A stretch of 64,000 nt of DNA from Endomychus coccineus (lineage: Eukaryota > Arthropoda > Insecta > Coleoptera > Endomychidae). A model generated the notes under the pieces. That model did not search any database and was not told the origin of the DNA. It saw only the letters and a program-made list of their open reading frames with translations. Shown here piece after piece: positions 1-11,078 of this stretch. The stretch is taken from assembly GCA_958510875.1 (NCBI GenBank), contig CAUEHT010000002.1:682001-746000 (forward strand), given 5' to 3'. The translations under genes and the position numbers were made by a program. Positions within the stretch are counted from its first letter, which is position 1; every line of letters starts with the position of its first letter.

Positions 1-280
1 GCAGCGTCTCTTCTAAAAAGAGAACCCATTCTGTTTATTTCATCCCTTGTAAAGATTGCGAAAAAGAATACATTGACCAATCATACCAATACCTCGATAG
101 GTGATTCATTCACTGCATGTAGTAAACATGTAAAAGACATAAACCATTTATTCGACTATAACAATGAAAATTTTGAATATTGAAAAGGATGATAAAATAC
201 GTTCCATATCAGAAAGTATACGGATTAAAAAGTAACAATTGTGTTAATGACGAAATAGATTCCAATCTTTCATAACTTCA
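1..280 (+). pseudogene. Penelope-like element remnant, GIY-YIG endonuclease C-terminus
   Basis: Translation from about position 33 reads VYFIPCKDCEKEYIDQS, which resembles the start of the GIY-YIG nuclease of Penelope-like elements (usually IPC.DC...YIGQT). After a stop, a shifted frame (about 118-180) reads SKHVKDINHLFDYNNENFEY, like the following HV...NH.FD block, and then IEKDDKIRSISESIRIKK, like the C-terminal RK...ESI.I block. Stops and frame changes separate the blocks and the expected Gly of YIG is Asp, so this is a decayed fragment whose 5' part lies outside the window. In intact elements the domain nicks DNA for retrotransposition. Recognition is from motif memory only. Confidence 0.6.
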
Positions 281-2387
281 TAATAATCTAATTCAAACTC
301 AACAATATTATGTTTGTTGTCTATTTAATTCAAACTGAAAAAAGATAATGTTCATCTCAAATTTATGAGTGACATTTTTGAGGTTAGATTTCATAGGGTT
401 TTCTCAAACCCGATTAGTTGTCAGTAATGAAATGTGAATCATAAAGTAGCTAATTCATAGAATGATCATGGATATTTAGAATAGTATAATGTTGAAATAA
501 TGTCTCGTGTATTTGATCAATCATATTCAGTTTATTCCAAATTGATAATCTGTCATACATAAGCCCTTCACACACAACCGATCCAATGTTTTCCGAAGTG
601 TCAGTTAAATTTCAAAAATACAAATCGACCGCAGCCGCATTTCATTGATCGAAAATAAGCATTCTTTTCTAAAGTATCAATAATTTTTCAGGTGTTATTT
701 TTCTTTTTATATATTGATAATTATATCAGATTAATTTCAATATGTTTAATGATTGAAGTAATCATAATCGAACATCAACACGGTGTCATATGTTATAGCA
801 GATTTGAATCGTCGTTACATAATGAATAGTGTTAGAAACCAAGTTGTGATGTTTACTTGTTATTTAAAGTTATTTGTAGTTTCAAATGTAATTTTCAAAT
901 AGTTAGTGTTTATGGAAAGTTCGAAGAAAAAAAAACATACGTAGGTATGTAATTTCTAAGATAAAAAAAAACACATTGGATATCTAGGTTCCTCGAGAGA
1001 TACTCTATGGAGCTGGAACTGGAGGGCTTCGTTATATGGAATTATTCACATTATAATATGTGAAAGATCCTAATTAAACGAGTGGCTCCTCATTTTCGTT
1101 GTGATTTTCTAAAAACTCATTTTTCTGAAACAAAATTGTAAAACAGCATCTGATCTCTTACATTTCATTTGAAGGATACAAATGATACAATGATTATTTG
1201 AAGCTCAAATATAATCGTGATTCAGCAACTAGCTTTGCAAAATTTAGCTTCTGATGACATCTAACCATACCATCAGGATTTAGATTTTTGCGATGTTTCC
1301 CCATCTAGATATATTCGTAACCAGTGAAATTCGAATGACTGCATGGTTCGAAAAAATATACACACACATTTTCCTTCACACGTTTGCCGAACAGTGCAAC
1401 AGTTTGTGCATCATATTCGAAACTGATAGCTTTTTATTATTCGATATGATGAAAGGGAAACTCCTGAATTTGTTCGTAACTCAGTTTGTTGAATCAAATA
1501 GTTATTCATATCCGAAGTCATTCAAAATAAGCTGAACCTAACGATGACCTTGAGTCATGACATCATTTCTTCCTTAATGTGAACAGCGTTGAGCAGTCGA
1601 ATTTATCTAAAGAAATTATGATTACGTATATTATACCATTCAATAACTAGTTGGGAAGTTTATGAAGGAACGTGAATTCAAATCTGAAAATTTCACTGGC
1701 AACAATGGATTACCACATAATATATGGAGTAGAAACTAGATATGAATATCCCGTATCATCACGAATGAAATAATTTACTATTCAATCATGAGCACAGATA
1801 GAAAAGGTTAATGGAATATAGTATGAGTGGTAGCCTCACACGAACTAAGATAAGGAACCGCCTTGGGGTTCAGATTCCACTACACTGCTGACATCAATAT
1901 TTATCACAAGAATCTCCGAGTGAATTATGTAACCCACACTGTCATATTATCTAGATGACATGAATAGGTAGATTGAATATTGCTTATCATGATGTCATAG
2001 AAAGCACGTACCACAATTACAAGAAACGACATAGGAATTCCAGCTGTCGGCGTAAAGTCATGTGAACAATGAGGAAAAGTCACAACAAATCCTAGTCGAT
2101 GCGATGGAAAAAATTCCGATATTTGAATCTCAAAGAAATACAAGAATGTTTCTACATGGAACTGAAAAATAGAGCGCCATTCAGCAAAAGCATTCTGCAA
2201 TAATAAGAACATTCTTAACAGAACCGGAATGAACTCTAATTTTAAATGAACATCCTTTCTTATTAGTTTATACTATGACCAATGAAAGAATTCACGAACG
2301 CCGGAGAGCAGAGATAGAGACTGAATTTTGAGAAGTGTTCTTTGAGTATCAACATCAATCGGATAAGAGAGATACGAGCATATTGCT
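281..2387. other. AT-rich stretch without recognisable gene
   Basis: Both strands hold only short open frames (80-95 codons or less) without recognisable motifs, splice context or start context. I see no RNA gene, LTR or tandem array here. Confidence 0.5.
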
Positions 2388-2510
2388 GCTCCAGTCAAAC
2401 AAGCGGAGAACTAGAAAAGCTTCTTATAGGAGGATGGAACAAAAAAAAAATTTTTTTCTCAGCTTCTATGAGTCCCCTAGATCATTCGTAACTAGAAAGC
2501 AAAGTGACTA

Positions 2511-2527
2511 CCCCCCCCCCCCCCCCG
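2511..2527. repeat. Poly-C tract in foldback arm
   Basis: A run of about 16 C residues. It matches the poly-G runs at about 9725-9740 and 11804-11817 in the inverted partner arms, so it is part of the element rather than a random homopolymer. Confidence 0.7.
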
Positions 2528-2628
2528 CCAATACCCCTAAACTCAGAATTAAACCTTTTTTCACCAATCGTTTCTGAAAAATTTGGTAAATTATAGTGAA
2601 AATGTAAATTAATAACTGAAAATGCCCC

Positions 2629-3260
2629 CTAATAAATTTTCGGGGTCAATGATAACGAATCTGTAATTAGTTTTCCGGAAAATCCACACGGGGAGTATAA
2701 AATTGGAGAATTTGGTTTATTTCCAGACTTTTTGATGCTTTTTACAGCGTTGTCGGATTGAGCTCGCACTCGAAGTTGAATACTGATATGTTTGATGTCA
2801 AGATATAGAAATCCAGGAAAAAATCGGAAATCTGTGGAAAATCGGATATGAGGAAATTTCAAATTTCAACGGAATGAACATTTTGCAAATTATTGTATGA
2901 GTTTCTCGGGTCGCTGAACACGAATCTGCCATTATTTTTCTGGAAAATCAACCGAGAGGGGGAAAAATTGGAAAATTTGGTTCATTCCAGACTTTTTACT
3001 GCTTTTTCAGCGCGGTCGAATTGAGATTGCACTTGGAGTTGAATAATGATATTTTTGCTGTCAAGAAGTAGAAATTCATGAAAATTCGAGAAACTGTGGA
3101 GAATCTGGTTTGAGAAAATTTCAAATTTAGGTGATATGAGCATGTTGCAAGTCATTATTTGGGTTTTTCAGGTCGCTGATTACGAATCTGCTACCAGTTT
3201 TCCAGAAAATTTACCCGAGGAGTGGAAAATTGGACAATTTTGTCCAAAATCACTTTTTGG
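2629..3260. repeat. About 2.6 tandem copies of a ~240-bp unit inside the foldback arm
   Basis: The sequence GGGTCRNTGANNACGAATCT followed by a TTTTCCGGAAAAT-like block recurs near 2642, 2908 and 3170. Each is followed by a block ending in TTTCAAATTT. The copies are clearly diverged. The opposite arm (9240-9855) has only one such unit. Confidence 0.65.
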
Positions 3261-3354
3261 AAATGTAATCAGAGCAAGGAAATCAGAAAAGAAAAACTCC
3301 ATTTCATTTTTAGTTATAAAATGATATAATAAATATTTATTCTCCATATACATT

Positions 3355-3360
3355 ATAAAC
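3355..3360. other. Left target-site duplication of BEL insertion (ATAAAC)
   Basis: ATAAAC directly precedes the 5' LTR and recurs directly after the 3' LTR at 9163-9168. BEL/Pao integration usually duplicates 4-6 bp, so this marks a complete insertion. Confidence 0.85.
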
Positions 3361-3522
3361 TGTATGATCATATTTTAATATTTTGATAGTTAGCCTTGAG
3401 AGTTTGACAGTAATAATTTAATTAATTTTAATAAGCACCAGGTTTTTACGTATGTCAATACATCATATCTACTGAACAATTTTTCCTTAAAAAATAGAAC
3501 AAACAAGGAATACATTCCTACA
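3361..3522 (+). repeat. BEL 5' LTR (162 bp)
   Basis: Starts TGTATGATCA and ends TACATTCCTACA. It is nearly identical to 9001-9162 and 11079-11240. At 162 bp it is short for BEL/Pao LTRs. It presumably holds the element promoter and R region, although no clear TATA box or polyadenylation site was identified. Confidence 0.9.
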
Positions 3523-3540
3523 TGGTCCTTCAGAGCACGG
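3523..3540 (+). other. BEL primer-binding site
   Basis: TGGTCCTTCAGAGCACGG begins directly after the LTR. A TGG start immediately after the LTR is what a tRNA 3' CCA primer needs. I did not match the rest to a specific tRNA. Confidence 0.65.
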
Positions 3541-3793
3541 ATTGGATAATTTCATAATAAACAGTGAGAGCAAAGCGCGTCAAGACCCGGCATTCATCGT
3601 TTACAAGCGGGAAGCATCAGCCGCAACAGTCGAGACGGTGCGAATTCGTTCAGCGTCGAATTTTAAATTGTGAGTTTCCAATTTGATATCCTACCCTTAT
3701 TCACATCCTTTAAAAGCACAGTTTCTTTTGCGATACATAACATAGCATTAAGATCTATATTTTCATAAATAAATAACTTCCAATAATAATAAA

Positions 3794-5418
3794 ATGGATG
3801 CGGAATTAAGAGGTTTAATTCAAAAACAGGCATTTTTCAAAAGTCAATTAACAAGATTAAATACGTTTCTGAATAATATCACTCCAGATTGAACATTTGA
3901 AGTTCAATAAGATTGGAGAAAATTGAGCCTCTTTTAGAAGACTTTTACGAGGTGCAAAATCAAATTTTATTGTTAGAGAACACTGCAGCTCAACAAGATG
4001 AGATACAAGCATTTGAAGATTCATATTTTGAAATCATAACACTGGCAAAGCAATTGTTGCTGCCTGTATTACCTCGCAGCGATAATAACAACGCTATTAA
4101 TAATGAAAACACTACAACTTCTTCGGTCTTGCAGCTACCCACAATTAAACTACCTGAGTTTAATGGAGCGTACGAATCTTGGCTAGAGTTTTACAACACT
4201 TTTAAATCACTGATCAATAATAATGTATCAATCGCACCAATTCAGATATTTTACTATTTGAAATCATGCTTAAAAGGCGAAGCTGCACAGGTAATCAGTG
4301 CATTAGATGTTTCGGATACAAATTATGAGGTTGCATGGGATTTATTGAAACGAAGATTCGACAATAGTCGAATAATCACAAACACACACGTCAGGGCTCT
4401 TTTTGATATACCCGTTATTTCCCGCGAGTCAAATTATTCTTTAAGAAAATTATTGGATGATTTCTTGAAGCATACGCGAGCTTTACAAGCTCTTAAGCTA
4501 CCTGTACAACATTGGGGCACACTCCTTATATATTTAATATGTAATAAGCTAGATGCTACCACTAAACGGGAATGGGAAACTTCCATTGCTGAAGAAACAA
4601 ATGAAAACAATATCACTACGGAAATGTTCATCAAGTTCCTTACTACAAGATGTCAGTTACTCGACACCTTGGAAACAAAACACAATAAAATTAATAAAAA
4701 AAGTCCAGATGAGAAACTATTTGTACACGTTTCTACGAATAAATTCGCATGCGCATACTGCGGACAAAAACATTTTATTTATGGCTGCCAGGCTTTTTTG
4801 AAACTTTCTACTCAAGCAAGATTCAACGAAGCAAAAAAGCTCAATCTTTGCACTAATTGCTTAAAGCCCAACCATCAGGCAAATGATTGTAAGTCAACAC
4901 ACACTTGCAGAAAGTGCAAAAGATCACATAATACACTTTTACATTTTGAATCGTATAAAAGCGCGTCGAATAATGGATCACCTACAAGTGTATCAAATGA
5001 AAATTCATCTGTTGTCACTCACTGCATACCACAACAGTCAAAGGATGTAAATATAATGATATCCACAGCTCAAGTATTCGTTTTCAACATAAAAGGTACT
5101 CCTATAAAATGTCGAGCACTATTGGACTCTGGAAGTCAATCTAATTTCATGACGCAAGATATTTTCAATCAACTCAAATTAAATTTTGTCAATACCAACA
5201 TACCTGTATCCGGGATCAATCAAAGCATAACTAACATCACAAAAATGACTCATACCAAGATCAAATCATGCCAAAATGGTTTTAGTGCAGATCTTCCATT
5301 TTTAATTTTGGATAAAATAACTGATAACATTCCGGCATCGTCTTTCGACATGTCCAAGTTAAATATTCCCGAAAATTTACAACTCGCTGATCCGCTACTA
5401 AACAATTCGACAAGATCG
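3794..5418 (+). pseudogene. gag-pro: BEL gag and aspartic protease region (DUF1759, zinc knuckles, DUF1758)
   Basis: An ATG at 3794 opens a short frame starting MDAELRGLIQKQ, like BEL gag N-termini. It ends at a TGA near 3890, and the frame from about 3901 to 5430 then continues the protein. The main frame shows the DUF1759 capsid-like domain (LPEFNGAYESWLEFYNTF, then LKGEAAQVISALD), cysteine/histidine knuckles (CAYCGQKH, CTNCLKPNHQANDC, CRKCKRSHNTLLH), and a retropepsin-like site at CRALLDSGSQSNF, where the Asp of DSG is the expected catalytic residue. Near 5410 the frame is lost again, just before the conserved IDLLIGA block, which is found in the next frame. These parts normally form the virus-like particle and process the polyprotein. 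The two frameshifts make this copy non-functional. Confidence 0.88.
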
Positions 5419-5420
5419 AT

Positions 5421-5836
5421 TTGCTTATAGGCGCAGGAATATATTTTGATATCATGTGCATTGGTCAAATCAGATTAGGAAGGGGACAACCTATAGCGCA
5501 AAAATCTAAATTAGGATGGCTACTTTGTGGGCCCATGAAAGTTTATGAACCTAACCGGAAAAATAGTTCAAAATGCCACTTATCGATGAATCAAATTTTA
5601 AGCAATCAAATCGAAGCATTTTGGAAATTAGAAGAGATTTCGGCTACTAACGTTCTTTCTAATAGCGAACGCACATGTGAGGAACATTTCGTTCAAAATA
5701 CAACTCGGGATGCTGCTGGCAGTGCCACCGTTAGTTTGCCGACAAAGCCCGAATACAAAAATTTGGGACGTGATTCTAGAGAAAATGCAATTAAACGCTT
5801 CTACGCACTAGAACGAAAATTGATAAAAATCCAAAA
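5421..5836 (+). pseudogene. BEL protease-RT linker segment
   Basis: This frame (third forward frame) continues the protease C-terminal region with LLIGAGIYFDIM and KSKLGWLLCGPM, both typical of BEL/Pao between protease and reverse transcriptase. It runs to the ALERKL block. The frame is then lost at about 5828: an A-rich stretch appears one base short, and the following KMKEQYDSFMQEY block is read in the second frame. Confidence 0.8.
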
Positions 5837-7740
5837 ATGAAAGAACAATATGATAGTTTCATGCAAGAATACGAATCATTAAATCATATGACAAACATTG
5901 ATCCCTATTCTGCCGGAGACAACACAATATATTACTTGCCTCATCACGGCGTCATCAAAGAGAGTAGTCTCACTACAAAGCTACGCGTCGTGTTCGATGC
6001 ATCGGCAAAAACTGATACTGAGTTATCGCTAAATGACGTTCTTTTGGTTGGTCCAGTACTACAAGATGATTTAATCTCAATTCTGCTCAGATTCAGAAAA
6101 CACAATTACGTTATAACTGCAGATGTAGAGAAGATGTATCGACAAGTTAACATTAATACAGAACAACGTGATTTACAGCGTATAGTTTGGCGACTCAATC
6201 CAGATTGCGAGCTGCAACATTTTCAACTTAACACGATCACGTACGGTACAGCAAGTGCTTCATTTCTAGCTACAAGGTGCCTTCAACAAGTAGCAATTGA
6301 GAATCGCGAATCTAACCCAACTGCTTCAGTTGTAATTTTAAAAGATTTTTACGTCGATGATCTTATTACGGGGTCCGATACAGTAGAAAATGAACGAACT
6401 CTTAAGCATGAAATAAGGGATGTACTAGTCAGTGCTGGGTTTATTTTGCGCAAATGGGCGTCTAATAATAAAGACATATTGGGTGACCGCGAAGATCACA
6501 CTTCAATTTCACAATATCATATAACCGACGATAAAAACAAAACGTTAGGTCTGATATGGAGTGCTAATTCAGATACACTGAATTATAACGTGAATATAAG
6601 AGATGGTGATAAACGCGTTACAAAAAGAATAATTTTAGCTTCGGCTGCTCAAATTTTCGATCCTCTAGGATTAATCGGTCATGTGACACTCATCGCCAAA
6701 ACCATTATGCAAAGAGTATGGCAATTAAAGTTAGGCTGGGACGAATCTGTGCCTATCGACATATTCACTTCTTGGGACGATTTTCGGAAAGAATTGGATA
6801 TAGTTAACCAAATCGTAATCCCAAGACAAGTAATGCTGAAAACGTTTTTAGAAATTCAATTGCACGGTTTCAGTGACGCCTCCGAGACAGCATACGGAGC
6901 ATGTTTATATGTCAGAACTACTAATACGTCACAAAACCATGTTTCGAGGTTATTATGTGCTAAGTCCCGCGTTGCACCCTTAAAGTGTGTATCACTTCCA
7001 CGTCTTGTATTATGCGGCGCGGTACTTTTGGCTAAATTGGTTTAAAAGGTTATCAAGTCTCTAGACCTAAATATAAATTCGGTTCATTATTGGAGCGATT
7101 CAACAATAGTTTTGTCATGGCTAAACTCCGAACCAAATAAACTGAAAACCTTCGCCGCGAATCGAGTCTCGGAAATTCAACAATTATCGAATGCTAATCA
7201 ATGGCGGCACGTAAGATCGGAATTAAACCCGGCCGATATAATATCAAGAGGAATGCGGCCAAATCAACTTGCATTGTCAACATTATGGTGGCGAGGCCCT
7301 ACTTTCCTAACGCGAGAATTAGTAGAATGGCCAGAACCATATGTTGTCCGAGATCTAGTCGATTTACCGGAAAGGAAGTTAACAGTAACAAGCTTAGTTT
7401 CTGTGAAAACAAATATTAATTATATTTTCGAGCGATATTCAACGCTAACCAAATTAAAACGAGTCTTGGCCTACATTTTAAGATTTGCTCGAAACTGTAA
7501 GGGACATGATAATAAGACTGTTGGAAATCTCTCCGTGGCGGAATTAGAAAATACTTTGGTACGGCTGCTGAAAATTTGTCAGACAGAAAACTTCCAGGTA
7601 GAGATTGAAAGTTTAAAGGGATCAAGATGCATATCAAATTCTAGCAGACTTTTGCCTTTCAATCCGTTTCTGGATGATAACAGTTTATTGCGTGTTGGCG
7701 GCCTAATACAAAATTCACAATTAACTTATAAAAAAAAAAC
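5837..7740 (+). pseudogene. pol: BEL reverse transcriptase and RNase H
   Basis: Reverse transcriptase motifs appear in order: LRVVFDASAKT, ITADVEKMYRQVNI (first catalytic Asp), TYGTASASFLATRCLQQ and KDFYVDDLITGSD (the catalytic YVDD pair). RNase H follows with GFSDASETAYGACLYV and, after the stop, HYWSDSTIVLSWLN and LNPADIISRG. An in-frame TAA at 7043-7045 interrupts RNase H, but the same frame continues to about 7740. The segment copies the element RNA into DNA in intact relatives. The catalytic residues are present, so this copy decayed by indels and one nonsense change rather than by active-site loss. Confidence 0.9.
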
Positions 7741-8895
7741 ACCCTGTGTTAATTCCAAAAAATCATCCATTAACCAAACTAATAGTTCTTTACGAACATA
7801 AGCGTTCACTGCATGCTGGTGCTCAGGCCACGTTAGCGGCTATTAGAGAAAATTACTGGATACTCAGTGGTCGCACGGTGGTTAGAGAGATTTTGCATCG
7901 CTGTGTTACTTGTTTCAGATGCAAACCTCGACAAAACATGCCATTAATGGGGCGAATTACCCAAGTCACGTGCTTTTCCGGCACGACGTTTTTTAACGAC
8001 AGGAGTAGAATTCGCGGGACCGTTTTTATTAAAAGAAAGTAAATTAAGAAACCGAAAATTGACTAAGGCTTACTTGTGTATCTTTGTCTGTTTTGTCACC
8101 AAAGCTTGTCATTTGGAATTGGTCAGTGATTTAACAAGTGATTCTTTTCTAAACGCATTAAAGAGGTTCATTTCTCGCCGAGGTTTATGTAAGGACTTGC
8201 ATTGTGATAACGGTACAAATTTTGTGGGTGCCTCCAAGGCTATTTCCGAAATAATTGCCAGAATTATGAATGATAACACAGTAGTACATTTTCTCACGGA
8301 AGTTTCAATAAAATGGTATTTTATACCAGCGCGTTCAGCGCATTTTGGCGGCCTTTGGGAGGCCTGCGTCAAATCGGCAAAGTATCACCCAACACGAGTT
8401 GTAGGTGAAGCGCATCTAACATTTGAAAACTTATATACTGTTATTACGCAAGTAGAAGCTGTGCTTAATTCCCATCCTTTAACCCCCCTCACGGCCGATC
8501 CAAACGACCTTCAAGTACTCACTCCTGGCCATTTCCTCATTGGAGACGCTTTAACCAGTTTACCACAGGCCGATGTAAGATATGTACCAGAAAATAGGCT
8601 AACGCAATACAAGCGACTGCAGCAAATTGTACAACATTTTTGGGCTAGATGGTCCGCAGAATATTTGCACCAGCTTCAACAGCGTAGCAAGTGGAGGCAG
8701 CATTCCGTAGTAATCATTACCCCAGGAAAGATAGTAGTTCTCAAAGACAAAAACACAGCTCCACTCAATTGGCAGATGGGACGCATAACATCAGTTCACC
8801 CAGGTGTTGATGGAGAAGTTCGCGTAGTATCAGTGAAAACGCGCAGTGGCGTGTTCTTCCCATCGATGACTGATTATGATAACGAACATTTATTT
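7741..8895 (+). pseudogene. int: BEL integrase (zinc-binding, DDE core, C-terminal domain)
   Basis: After a frame break in the A-run at about 7730-7740, the H2C2 zinc-binding domain is read at LHAGAQATLAAIRENYWI and CVTCFRCKP. A second break near 7968 moves to the frame ending at 8958. The catalytic core shows TTGVEFAGPF, where the usual first Asp is Glu, then LHCDNGTNFVGA (second Asp) and ENLYTVITQVEAVLNSHPL (catalytic Glu). The C-terminal domain has APLNWQMGRI and GEVRVVSVKTRSG. The normal end of the protein is missing: 28 bases present in the duplicated copy (about 10901-10928) are absent here, so the last codons are read out of frame. Confidence 0.88.
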
Positions 8896-9000
8896 GAACA
8901 TTTTTTTTATTTTTCTCTGACGAAATTACATAGCTTGCTGTTTGTATTTAGCACGTAGGTATTGTAATTGAAAGCTGTTTCTTTTCCAAGGTGGCCGATA

Positions 9001-9162
9001 TGTACCATCATATTTTAATATTTTGATAGTTAGCCTTGAGAGTTTGACAGTAATAATTTAATTGATTTTAATAAGCACCAGGTTTTTACGTATGTCAATA
9101 CATCATATCTACTGAACAGTTTTTCATTAAAAAATAGAACAAACAAGGAATACATTCCTACA
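9001..9162 (+). repeat. BEL 3' LTR (162 bp)
   Basis: Same length and ends as the 5' LTR, and begins TGTACCATCA. The purine-rich CCAAGGTGGCCGATA just upstream fits the polypurine tract position. Confidence 0.9.
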
Positions 9163-9168
9163 ATAAAC
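9163..9168. other. Right target-site duplication of BEL insertion (ATAAAC)
   Basis: Matches 3355-3360 exactly. The same ATAAAC follows the duplicated LTR at 11241-11246. Confidence 0.85.
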
Positions 9169-9239
9169 AATGATATTAAATATAAAATATAGAGAAAAAA
9201 ATTACTGTAGAACCTTCACTATTATATGTTACACCTGTA

Positions 9240-9855
9240 TGAATTTAATGGAATAAAAAAAATGTGATAAGAATAAATATTTAGTATATCATTATATCAT
9301 TTCATAACGAAAACTGGAATGGAGATTTCCTTTTCTGATTCCCTTGCTCTGAGATATTTTTTTTAAAACAAAATTTACCAATTTTTCACTCTCCGGGTGG
9401 ATTGTTTGGGAAACTGATAGCAGATTCGTGATCAGCGACTCAAAAAACCCATAAAATGACTTGCAACATGCTCATATTGCCTAAATTTGAAATTTTCTCA
9501 TACCAGATTTTCCACAGGTCTTTGAATTTTCCCTCGATTTCTACTTCTTGTCGTGAAAAATATCTTTATTCAACTTGCGAGTTCAATTCGACAAAGCTGA
9601 AAAAATCATCGACCCCGAAAAATTACAAGGGGGCACTTTCAATCATCAATTTTCATTTTTACTATTATCACAAATTTTTACGAACGGTTGTTGAAAAAAT
9701 GGTTAAATTCGAGATTTGGGAGTGTTGGGGGGGGGGGGGGCGTCACGAATGACCTAGGGATCTCATAGAAGCGGAGGCAGGAAAAAAATTTTTGATTCAA
9801 TCTCCTATAAAAAACTTTTTCAGTCGATCAATTTCCCCGCTTGATTGACTGAACT
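9240..9855. repeat. Right arm of foldback element
   Basis: Inverted partner of 2388-3340. It contains a single ~240-bp unit, a poly-G tract at about 9725-9740 and the CTTCTATGAG block in reverse orientation. Relative to its tandem copy at 11318-11949 it lacks 17 bases just after the poly-G tract. Confidence 0.8.
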
Positions 9856-9922
9856 ATAATATATACTCGATGAGATGGTAACAAACTCAACGCAATGATA
9901 ATCATAATAAAGATAAACTTAC

Positions 9923-10070
9923 TTATATAAAGCTCGCAACCCGATGCTGGTGAAAAAGAAGAACCATCCATACTCGGACCAACTATTAACTGTCCATTGC
10001 GTTTTTTCAACTCTCTATTCCCATGTTGTAGGAATATTCGTAAGTAGTCACTCACTTTGAAGGATGCCAT
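9923..10070 (-). CDS. Possible first coding exon, product unknown (copy 1)
   Basis: On the minus strand an ATG at 10070 opens 49 codons (MASFKVSDYLRIFLQHGN...ASGCELYI) that run directly into a consensus splice donor, A|GTAAGTTTATC. The frame is also open upstream of the ATG. The copy at 12017-12164 encodes the identical peptide. I do not recognise the family and found no following exon. It could be a captured host exon, part of an unknown element gene, or chance. Confidence 0.35.
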
Positions 10071-10689
10071 AGCGGAAAATATCCAATAGAATCTATCCAC
10101 CTTCCTTCGACCGAGCAACTAGTAATACAATAGCTCACATCATTGACGACATGTTCCTAATATAGAGAAACTCATGAACACAGATTGTACTGTCAGAACA
10201 CAGAACAAACGGATGTGAAGAGGAAAGAGATGCTTGATGTGAACAATTATCTAGAAAGTACAGTTATCACTTATCACATGTATCCATTTTCTCTAGGATA
10301 ATATTAAATATCCGTGAACAATAAGATTACAAAGATACAAAATAACAGACTCCAAAGGAATGAAAGTGATCAGTATCTTAACCTCCTAAGCATTCAAGAT
10401 GAAGAAATAAAAATCAAAGTTACACCAAAATCAGTTGTAATAGATCTACTGGCGAATACGATTTTTCCGTGAAAACGATTCGTTATCCGAAGATACAATA
10501 TTCAGTTTTTAAGATGGTATAAAAAGAATAATGAAGTAGTGAATCTTAGTCACATAACCTCAGTTTAATTGAAATCACAAATGAATAAATTCGAGACGCT
10601 AGTGACATTTGGTTAGAACAATTAATCATTACAAACATACAAATGTTTGTTCACACAAGAGCTCAGTTGTCAATTCCACGCAAAGTAAA

Positions 10690-10850
10690 TTCCACAAAAT
10701 GCCAAAAGTAGATGTACTAGGCCGGTTCGCGACCAAATCGAATTTATTTGCATGTAAATCTCCATAAGGAAATCTAAGATCCATTTTAGCAAAAGCTGTA
10801 CATTCCAAGGTCATCCACAATCGCGCATGCGCAGTCATAGAAGTATATGG
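10690..10850. repeat. GCGCATGCGC repeat block, copy 1
   Basis: A block with TGCATGTAAATCTCCATAAG, AAGGTCATCCACAATC and GCGCATGCGCAGTCAT. The same order occurs at 12784-12945 and 62118-62256. The family is unknown. Two copies are explained by the local tandem duplication and the third lies beside the satellite end. Confidence 0.75.
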
Positions 10851-10860
10851 TTCACCAATC

Positions 10861-11078
10861 GATGGAGAAGTTCGCGTAGTATCAGTGAAAACGCGCAGTG
10901 GCATCGTCAAACGTGCGATTGCTCAAATTTGTGTTCTTCCCATCGATGACTGATTATGATAACGAACATTTATTTGAACATTATTTTTATGTTTCTCTAA
11001 CGAAATTACATAGCTTGCTGTTTGTATTTAGCACGTAGGTATTGTAATTGAAAGCTGTTTCTTTCAAGGTGGCCGATA
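10861..11078 (+). pseudogene. BEL integrase C-terminal fragment with intact end
   Basis: Reads VRVVSVKTRSGIVKRAIAQI followed by CVLPIDD and a stop, the usual BEL integrase C-terminus. It has no upstream coding sequence, since the duplication joined it to unrelated DNA. Confidence 0.8.

Larger units (their letters stand above)
2388..3340. repeat. Left arm of foldback (inverted-repeat) element
   Basis: Read as reverse complement, this segment aligns along most of its length with 9240-9855. Shared landmarks are the AATAAATATTTA end, the block around TTGCTCTGA, the TGACTTGCAACATGCTCATA block, the homopolymer C/G tract and the CTTCTATGAG block. The arm is longer than its partner because an internal unit of about 240 bp is present three times. 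The BEL element sits between the two arms. Confidence 0.8.
3361..9162 (+). mobile_element. BEL/Pao LTR retrotransposon, full length but coding-defective
   Basis: A 5.8-kb element bounded by two 162-bp LTRs that differ at about five positions by eye. Each begins TGTA and ends CCTACA, and the element is flanked by ATAAAC. The order is LTR, primer-binding site, gag (DUF1759), zinc knuckles, aspartic protease (DUF1758), Pao-type reverse transcriptase, RNase H, integrase, LTR. This order and the protease-RT-IN arrangement are diagnostic of BEL/Pao. The reading frame is broken at about 3890, 5410, 5828, 7740 and 7968, and by an in-frame TAA at 7043. The element cannot encode its own proteins, yet its boundaries are intact. 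It sits in the centre of a foldback element. Confidence 0.93.
8809..10860. repeat. Tandem duplication, copy 1 (2052 bp)
   Basis: Starts inside BEL integrase at GATGGAGAAG and runs through the 3' LTR, foldback right arm and following sequence to ACCAATC at 10860. The next copy starts at 10861 with the same GATGGAGAAG. The five bases GATGG are shared by the left start (8809), the junction (10861) and the end (12955), a microhomology at the breakpoints. Confidence 0.9.

Noticed and set aside
1925..2212. 95-codon minus-strand open frame
   Set aside because: No motif, no start or splice context, composition like random AT-rich DNA.
10629..10910. 93-codon minus-strand open frame
   Set aside because: It spans the tandem-duplication junction and reads antisense to the integrase end, so it is a chance frame.
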